64,000 nt of DNA. Origin: Pegoplata infirma. Taxonomy: Eukaryota; Arthropoda; Insecta; Diptera; Anthomyiidae. Below are positions 57,691-64,000 of the stretch, one piece after another. The stretch covers positions 61,988,400 to 62,052,399 of the forward strand of contig OY992537.1 of assembly GCA_963921195.1 (NCBI GenBank). Reading direction: 5' to 3'. The first letter of the stretch is position 1, and every line of letters starts with the position of its first letter. The position numbers were made by a program, and so were the translations under genes. The notes beneath the pieces are model-generated. The model was not told the origin of the DNA. It did not search any database and saw only the letters and a list, made by a program, of their open reading frames with translations.

Positions 57691-58139
57691 ACATTCTAAT
57701 CCACAGCTACAGCTATGACTAAATTTAAATTGTTTTAATTTATTTCACTTACCCTAAACAGTTTTCCTTTATAATAACCATAATTATCTAATATTTAACA
57801 TTCTTTTTATATTCTTCCTAGAATTTTTTATCATTTTAACATAATTTCATTTAAAAATATCAAATCATTTCACCTATTTTATTTAAGTTTAGTACATATA
57901 TCTATTTTTAGTTTAATAAACTTGCTAAAAACAAAATCTTTTCTAACATCTCTGACGTCAGTTAGTTACAACGACTATAATAGCATTTATTTTTATTTTA
58001 TTCTATTTTTTTTTATTATTATTTTACCAGCACTTTAGCGTAATTATACGTGTTTTAACCATTAAAAATGTATTTTGAAAATAAAACAAAGCAACAATAG
58101 GAAAACTGTGAACGAAAAGTATACACTGAAATTTTTTTA

Positions 58140-58265
58140 AAAGTTATCCTTAAAGTGTGCTTTAAAAATGTTGAGAAAAAATGAGAAGAGTTGGAGATGA
58201 AATAAAACCTTAATTTGATAAATTCAAACACACAGATAATATTTTTGACCTTATTTTCAATCACT
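58140..58265 (-). repeat. R200 dispersed repeat, copy 3 (short)
   Basis: It has TATCCTTAAAGTGTGCTTTA, then GAGAAGAGTTGGAGATGA and AATAAAACCTTAATTTGA. The middle of the unit, including the ACTATTACTCGC part, is missing. Confidence 0.55.
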
Positions 58266-58374
58266 TGGCTTAAAATTTATAAAAAAATGTGGACTTATTT
58301 AAACTGAAGCCATGTTTTCCATGGATTAGGATTTATCATACAAAATGTGGACTAAATTAATATAAATCGTATTC

Positions 58375-58590
58375 ATGTTTTACTCATCTACATTTTTTTC
58401 TGTTTTTTTTGTATATTTTATACAGTACTTTTGTAATGTACTTAAAGCATACCTTAAAGAGCGAACAATTACTTACCCCATCCCATCATACAGCGAGTAA
58501 TAGTGACATCTTTGTTTTTTATTTTATACTTTCGTTATAAATATTTTAGAATTTTCAGAGCACACTTCAGGGATAAGTTTTGGAAATGTA
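58375..58590 (+). repeat. R200 dispersed repeat, copy 4
   Basis: It contains TTTTACTCATCTACATTT, TTTATACAGTACTTTTGTAA, AAAGCATACCTTAAAGAGCG, CATACAGCGAGTAATAGTGA and TTTTAGAATTTTCAGAGCAC in that order. Upstream, 58285-58370 also resembles the sequence before copies 5 and 6 (ATACAAAATGTGGAC). Confidence 0.72.
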
Positions 58591-58702
58591 CTTTATAAAT
58601 CCACGAATTTTCTTGTTTTTTATTATTTTTTTAAGACTTTAAAAATTTTTAAAGCATATCTTAAGGCGCGGATAATATGTATATAATATTTTGATATACA
58701 TA

Positions 58703-58972
58703 TCGCTCATTTACTTGTATAGTGTCATAACTCAAAATATGTAATTTTTGCGTAAACCATACAGAATTATTTGTTATATCCTGCTTTATATTGTGTCAAA
58801 AATTCGTATTAATATCCTCTAAACTCACCGTGTGAGAAGAGAACACGTCATAATAACATTTTCTATGTACGGCCCTTTTGCAATGTAAAACAAGTTTCAA
58901 TTGTTAACTTTAAACAGGTTTTCTGTAAAATCAAACATTTTGCGTTATAGCACTATACAAGTAAATGAGCGA
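58703..58972. mobile_element. TA-flanked MITE with TCGCTCATTTACTTGTATAG ends, 270 bp
   Basis: The ends are inverted over more than 30 bp (TCGCTCATTTACTTGTATAG, then GTG and ATAAC) with TA outside both (58701-58702, 58973-58974). It is inserted between two parts of an R200-like region (AAAGCATATCTTAAGGCGCG before, TTTTTAAGCATACTTTAGGG after). Confidence 0.78.
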
Positions 58973-58974
58973 TA

Positions 58975-59740
58975 TATATATTTTTAGCATTTTTTAAGCA
59001 TACTTTAGGGATCATATTTGAAACCTAACTAATAAAATCTATACAAATTTAAGAACACAGCTCTCGAAAATTTTAATCATAATTTTTTTTTCATCCAAAA
59101 AGTTTCTTATACTTTTTCAACACATTGTCTCTATATACACATTAAGAGTCCAAGTCTTTAACAAAAAGTTCATTGCACTAATTCTTTTATATATCTTTTG
59201 TATATTATTTTTGCATAAAATTTAACTTTAACGCATTTCATTTAGATTTTTTTTGTTTTTATTTTTTCGCTCTGTTTAAAAATTTTCATTTTCCTTTTTC
59301 TATTCGTTGTAAGCAAGTCTTTTTTGGTTGTTCTTGTTGTATATGTCGGAAATATTCATTTCAACTTTAGGTTGGAAAATGGGAAATTTTCTACTTACAG
59401 TTTTTTATTTTATTTTTTCATGAAAATTTCTGTGGGCATAATACTTTAAGTTACTTGTTATTTTGCTTCGGTCTGTCTGTGTTTTTTTTTGTCGGTTTGT
59501 ATAAATTGTAATTAAGTTGTTATTTTAGGGAAATTTTCTGCCAATTTTAAATTGTTGAAAACAAAAAAAAAAATTAAGTGAATTATTTTAAACAAGAACT
59601 ATTTTAAAAAGTTCAAAAATAAACTTTATTTGTTAAAAAAAGTTTGGGAAAATATAAAAAATATTCCGCTGTGTTTTACAATCACTTGGATTAGAAATAA
59701 ACATACAAAATCTGGATTTATTAAATATTCATCTTGTTTA
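58975..59740. other. AT-rich DNA, nothing recognised
   Basis: Poly-T tracts; no coding frame or repeat end. Confidence 0.4.
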
Positions 59741-59744
59741 GAAT

Positions 59745-59945
59745 TTACTCATTTACGACTCTTCCTGTTTTTGATTATATTTTATACAGTACTTTTGTAA
59801 TATTCTTAAAGCCTACCTTAAGGAGCGAACGATAACTAATCCCATCACATCATACATTGAGTTATAGTGCCATCTTTTGTTTTTTCTTTGAAACTTTCGT
59901 TATATATAATTTTTAGAATTTTCAAAGCAAACTTTAGGAATAATA
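59745..59945 (+). repeat. R200 dispersed repeat, copy 5
   Basis: TTTACTCATTTACGACTCTT, TTATACAGTACTTTTGTAAT, CTTAAGGAGCGAACGATAAC, GAGTTATAGTGCCATCTTTT and AACTTTCGTTATATATAAT appear in the same order as in copy 4, at roughly four of five bases identical. Confidence 0.75.
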
Positions 59946-60144
59946 TAAGAAAATGTGCTTTTATACTCGCTGTATAATGTGGTGGTGTTAATTATTGGCC
60001 AATTCCTAAATTATGCTTTACAAATACTTCTCATTTTTATAATTTTTAAAAATTCAGAACTTTGGATTTGCCTTAAAGTTGTTCCACATAAGTTTTAGGT
60101 TAAGAAGAATAAAAAAATCCACTTATTCCGTATGTCCGTCTGTT

Positions 60145-60310
60145 GAAATCGCGATCACGTCTATAATAGTACACGTTTATGACTAAGACTTAACTTATTT
60201 ACTTCTTGTTGTACTGAGAAGTTTGGAATTGCTTTTGAGCGATATGGGTTTAGCGGTTCAAAAGTTATGACACCTCGAAATTTTTAATACAATTCCGCAT
60301 AACCTAAAAA
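60145..60310 (+). mobile_element. DINE-like fragment of the 26170 subfamily
   Basis: TATGTCCGTCTGTTGAAATC, GACTAAGACTTAAC, TTGAGCGATATGGGTTTAGC and GGTTCAAAAGTTATGACACC match the complement of 26220-26380. Only this central block is present. Confidence 0.65.
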
Positions 60311-60502
60311 ACAAAATGCTTTAATACGGCTGCTGGTGGACAATGTCCACTGGACATCCATGTGTGAATAGAATTTGATTCCGAATGGTTTTTAAACAAG
60401 TGCAATCATATTTTTTTTTTTTTAATTTGTTCATCAATAACCGAAAAAAAATTTTTTCGCGGAATTTTTTTTTGTAAATGTATTTAAACAAGTGCAATCA
60501 TA

Positions 60503-61276
60503 AACAAGTAAAAAAATTATAGTCGGTCAAGCCAGACCATATGATACCCTACACCAGTGTTTTCCGGAAAATGGGTCCCAAGTCCAAACATGGACCGATT
60601 GAATCTGTCTTTTGTTAGATCTTTATTTAGTGTAGAAAGAACACACACAGATCAAATTTTAATGGAATTGGTTTATTTTTTTTGTCAATATACCGATTTA
60701 ACTGAATATCGGTCGAAATTTTTATGAGGGGGACTTAGTCCAAAAATGGTCTAATTATATTCCGATTTGATTAGGTAACTAAAGTACACGTTTAACACCT
60801 AAAAATAAAAATTTCAACAAATATTTTCGTTTTTATGAATTTTGAGGGAATTATGTGAATGTCGGGAGGGTGGCTTGTATGGGGACTACCAGAAGGACTG
60901 ATCCAAATCATTTGAAATTTGGAATGATTCATGCATACAAAATTTGATTACCTGCTAAATTTCAAAGCGATATCTCTTATAATACGGTCATTAGAGTCAT
61001 TAGGCTGACGCCAAAGGGGGCGTTTGTATGGGGGCTAGGTCTTAACATGCACCGATGTTCTCCAATTTCAATATGCTTCGTCCTTGGGCCAAAAGATGCA
61101 TAAGTTTCAAATTTCAAGTCAATTGATTGAAAATTGCGACCTGTATCGTGCTTAAACCGATAGATGGACGGACGGACAGACTTGAAGGTATGTCTAGGAC
61201 CAATATTTCGGGTAGTTACAAACATCAGCACAAACTCAATATACCCTGTACCACATAGTGGTGTAGGGTATAAAAA
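60503..61276 (-). mobile_element. DINE-1/Helentron-like repeat, nearly complete, 774 bp
   Basis: On the minus strand it starts TTATACCCTACACCACTATG and passes CGAAATATTGGTCCTAGACA, GTCTGTCCGTCCGTCCATCT and CCCATACAAACGCCCCCTTT. It ends with the hairpin region TGGCTTGACCGACTATAATT before ACTTGTTTATG. This is the best-preserved member in the window and defines both ends of the second subfamily. The 101-codon minus-strand frame over it has no known motif and is not expected to be a gene. Confidence 0.75.
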
Positions 61277-61429
61277 GTTCAATCATCAAGTATCAATCAA
61301 CAAAAAATTTTTTCCGCGCATTTCTTTTTAAATGTTACTAAAAATTAAAAAAAAAAAAATAATAATCTTTTGTAAATCGGCAAGTCCAAATTTAACTTAT
61401 TTACTTGTCATTAAAATATGGACTTATTA

Positions 61430-61575
61430 AATATTAATCTTATTAAGGTTTTACTTATCTACGACTCTTTCTGTTTTATACAGTAATTTTGTACTACATT
61501 CTTAAAGCATACCTTAAGGAGCAAACAATAACTAAGCCCAACATATTATATAGCGAGTGTTATTGTCATCTTTTG
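61430..61575 (+). repeat. R200 dispersed repeat, copy 6
   Basis: TTTACTTATCTACGACTCTT, TTATACAGTAATTTTGTAC, AAAGCATACCTTAAGGAGCA, ACAATAACTAAGCCC and AGCGAGTGTTATTGTCATCT follow the family order. The 3' part is replaced from 61576 by a short DINE-like piece (TTTAAAATTTGGAATAGTGA, TGGACCGATTTTTTCC). Confidence 0.72.
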
Positions 61576-61694
61576 TAGTCCGATTCCTTTAAAATTTGGA
61601 ATAGTGATTTGTGAATACATAACACGTTAACCTGCCAAATTTCGAAATATGGACCGATTTTTTCCAATTTCAATAGCGTTCTTCATAGGGTCAA

Positions 61695-62705
61695 AAGAAG
61701 CTTAAGTTTCAACACTTTTTGCATGTCTTTGCAATGTTACCGCGTAATATGCAGTTAAGGGTAAATATTAAAATTTTTAAGAATTTGTTTTTTGCCATAT
61801 AGGAATAAAACACATAAATAAAAAAAAAACAAAATTTTTTTGCATGTCCTTGCAATCCTTAAAAAGTGTATCCTTGAAGTCCTTTTCAGCGTTACAAACA
61901 AATACCAACTACAGTTCTTCAAGTTTTGAAAATATAGCATAAATCTGCTGCAAAATAACACATTTTGATTTAAATTTTAATATTTTTTTTTTGACATTCG
62001 CCCTATTTCCATTTAAGAAAAAATCGAAGTTCTCTTTCGAATACAAATTTTGCATATGGGTAGAAGTGGGTTAAATCTTAAAGATAATGCAAAGAAAGTT
62101 GACAAAAATATAAGTTTATAAACGTTTCCTGCGTTATCATGGTCCCCTGTAAAATTCTACTCTATTCTCTATGGTCTATTCGTCCTTATTTACATGAACT
62201 GTTCAAATATTAAAAACATTTATGCAAATGTTATAAAAATTATTCATATATACTTTCATGACAATATTAACAAAAGTTGAATTTTGTTAAACCGTCTGTT
62301 GGATTTTACTTAATTTTTTTAAAGCATACTTTAAGGATGATTTGTACAATAAGACTTTAAAAATCCAAATAATTAAAAAAAATACATCTTTACACATGTT
62401 TTTCTACATTTTGTGTTAAGTTTAATCTTTAAAATTGTTATTTTTTATCCCTTTCACAGACTAAAAGTTCTCTGGTTCATTAATATTGTACTATAAGTAA
62501 TTGATAGGTTACACGTGTATGATATAACAAAGTGTTAATTTTTTTTTTCTTGTTGTATCTATACATACTCGTATTCTTTTAATACATTTTTCACTCTCAC
62601 TTGTCGACATATACAATTTTTTTCCTTCAACATTTTTTTAAATATATATACTAAAAGTATAAAAACGAATTTAAAGAATATATCCCAGCGAAAAAAATTA
62701 CTTGA
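61695..62705. other. AT-rich unique DNA, nothing recognised
   Basis: No supported feature. 62318-62345 (TTAAAGCATACTTTAAGG) may be a stub of the R200 family. The frames at 61755-61961 and 62559-62822 carry no motif. Confidence 0.4.
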
Positions 62706-62710
62706 AAGTA

Positions 62711-63399
62711 CCCGAGTAAAAATTTTTATATGATACAATACATAATGATATATTACACAATATATATTTATACGCAATTTAATCCGAATAATGGTGGATG
62801 TTTTTGCATTAAAAAAGATCAACTTGTATCAAATATGATTTGATTTCATCCGAGTTTTGACCAGACATTGCCATATATTAGTGGATCTAATTAGATCTAA
62901 TTGAATAAAAACATGTAAAATCCTGGTGTTTTTTGGTTTGGGTTGAGACACACCACAGGTCAACGATACATTCACCAAACATATAATTTTCTTAAACAAA
63001 AAAATGTTCGGGTACGCTTCGAACCAGATAGGTGATATACATAACCCTAACAAGGAAATGTTTAGGAACATTTTAAAAAGTTTCTCATACTTTGCCTTAA
63101 AAACTTAAAAAATCGTTGGTTAAATGGAAACATATAGTGTTATATATGGAACAGAATAGGATATATATAATTTTATATTAAATTATACAGAAAAACAAAT
63201 TTTGTATTGACCCTCATATAATTTTATATAATTATATCAACCGTACACCTTTAAATCCGAATCATGATTCAATTATATATAACTACATATGACTGCATTT
63301 AAAAAATTTTGAAAATATCTCACGCGATGTATAATCATATATGATTTATTATGTTTGCATCTGGTTATATATTGTTATATATGTTTATTTTTACTCGGG
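62711..63399. mobile_element. CCCGAGTAAA-end MITE, copy 2, 689 bp
   Basis: The ends CCCGAGTAAAAAT and its complement are perfect, with TA on both sides (62709-62710 and 63400-63401). The interior is dominated by TATATGAT, ATATAATTATAT and similar words plus AATCCGAATNATG in opposite senses (62782 and 63257). Its ends match those of the 266-bp copy at 9373, but the interiors are unrelated in length and word content. Confidence 0.75.
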
Positions 63400-63401
63400 T
63401 A

Positions 63402-64000
63402 ATACAATTTCGATTATAATAGCTGTTTCAATAAAAAATCAATTTCTGAATAAAAAATTGTTAAGTGTTAAAAATAAATATTACTTAAAATTACCTTCAT
63501 AAAAACTATAATCTTATAAATTAGTTATAACAATGTTTGCTGGGATTCATTTCCATACATGACTTTACATACAATGTATGTATTGCATTTTTACAGACTA
63601 TAAAATTTCAAGTACCATTTTTCATTTTGTATTTTTTTTGCTCAATATTTGTTTTTCGTTGACAAAACTTAAAGACATCTCATATGCACAATAGGATGGC
63701 ATACAAATTTAAAAATTTTGTAAAGAAGATAATCATAAGAAAAACTATGGTCTTTTGGCCAAGAATTTTTAGTTATTGAGAGAAAGATAATCTTTTACAA
63801 TAGCTGATAAAAATATTTCACAGAAAACCTAATAAATATCATTTAATAATTTGATATAACCCTAAAAGTATGCACTAATTTATGTAAAACAGAAATAAGA
63901 AATCACTAAGGCAACAGAAAACTAGCAGTTATGAATTTATTTTGAGGCCTAAAACTATGCAACAACCTATTTGAAACAGTAGTCAGAAATCAAACATATT
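63402..64000. other. AT-rich unique DNA to the window end
   Basis: No coding frame, repeat end or palindrome worth naming. Confidence 0.4.

Noticed and set aside
60977..61282. 101-codon minus-strand frame as a gene
   Set aside because: It covers the 5' half of a DINE-like repeat and includes the TATACCC box and GTCCGTCCGT words typical of the repeat.

Overview
The window looks like non-coding DNA from a calyptrate (muscoid or blowfly-like) dipteran. It is very AT-rich and carries DINE-1/Helentron-like interspersed repeats, mariner, hAT, CMC (CACTA-Mirage-Chapaev) and PIF-like miniature elements, and about 17 kb of a 29-bp satellite. The organism assignment is an inference from repeat types and composition. 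I find no convincing host protein-coding gene, tRNA, rRNA or CRISPR array. The longest open frame is 129 codons, and every long frame examined lies in repeat or low-complexity DNA. The window is best read as a giant intron, intergenic or heterochromatic repeat region.

Layout: 1-1687 is adenine-rich unique DNA. 1.7-16.5 kb is a nested transposon graveyard. It holds a 576-bp hAT-type element with a perfect 8-bp target duplication, then a 6.7-kb composite bounded by 17-bp inverted ends. That composite contains a fold-back CMC-like element, a jockey-like RNase H remnant split by a mariner-like element, and further MITEs. A second hAT-type copy follows, itself carrying a second CMC-like copy and a DINE-like copy, with a 35-bp minisatellite upstream of it. 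16.5-22.3 kb holds two arrays of the 29-bp satellite in opposite orientation, each interrupted by a MITE. 22.3-33.3 kb is mixed unique DNA with at least six inverted-repeat elements and several DINE-like fragments.

33.3-50.9 kb is dominated by three large satellite blocks: + at 33.3-38.1, - at 39.7-42.1 and - at 45.2-50.9 kb, plus a degenerate - block at 43.6-44.6 kb. The first and second large blocks use the same 29-mer in opposite orientation, so they form a very long inverted repeat around a 1.6-kb spacer. 50.9-64 kb is unique DNA with a locally clustered dispersed repeat of about 200 bp (at least six copies, both orientations), more fold-back elements, a hAT inside another MITE, and a nearly complete DINE-like element.

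No genes work together here. What connects the parts is repeat biology. The clearest results are element boundaries proved by target duplications, insertion order shown by nesting, and a satellite family whose invariant part is a 14-bp palindrome (TTTTCTATAGAAAA) joined to linkers that differ between arrays.
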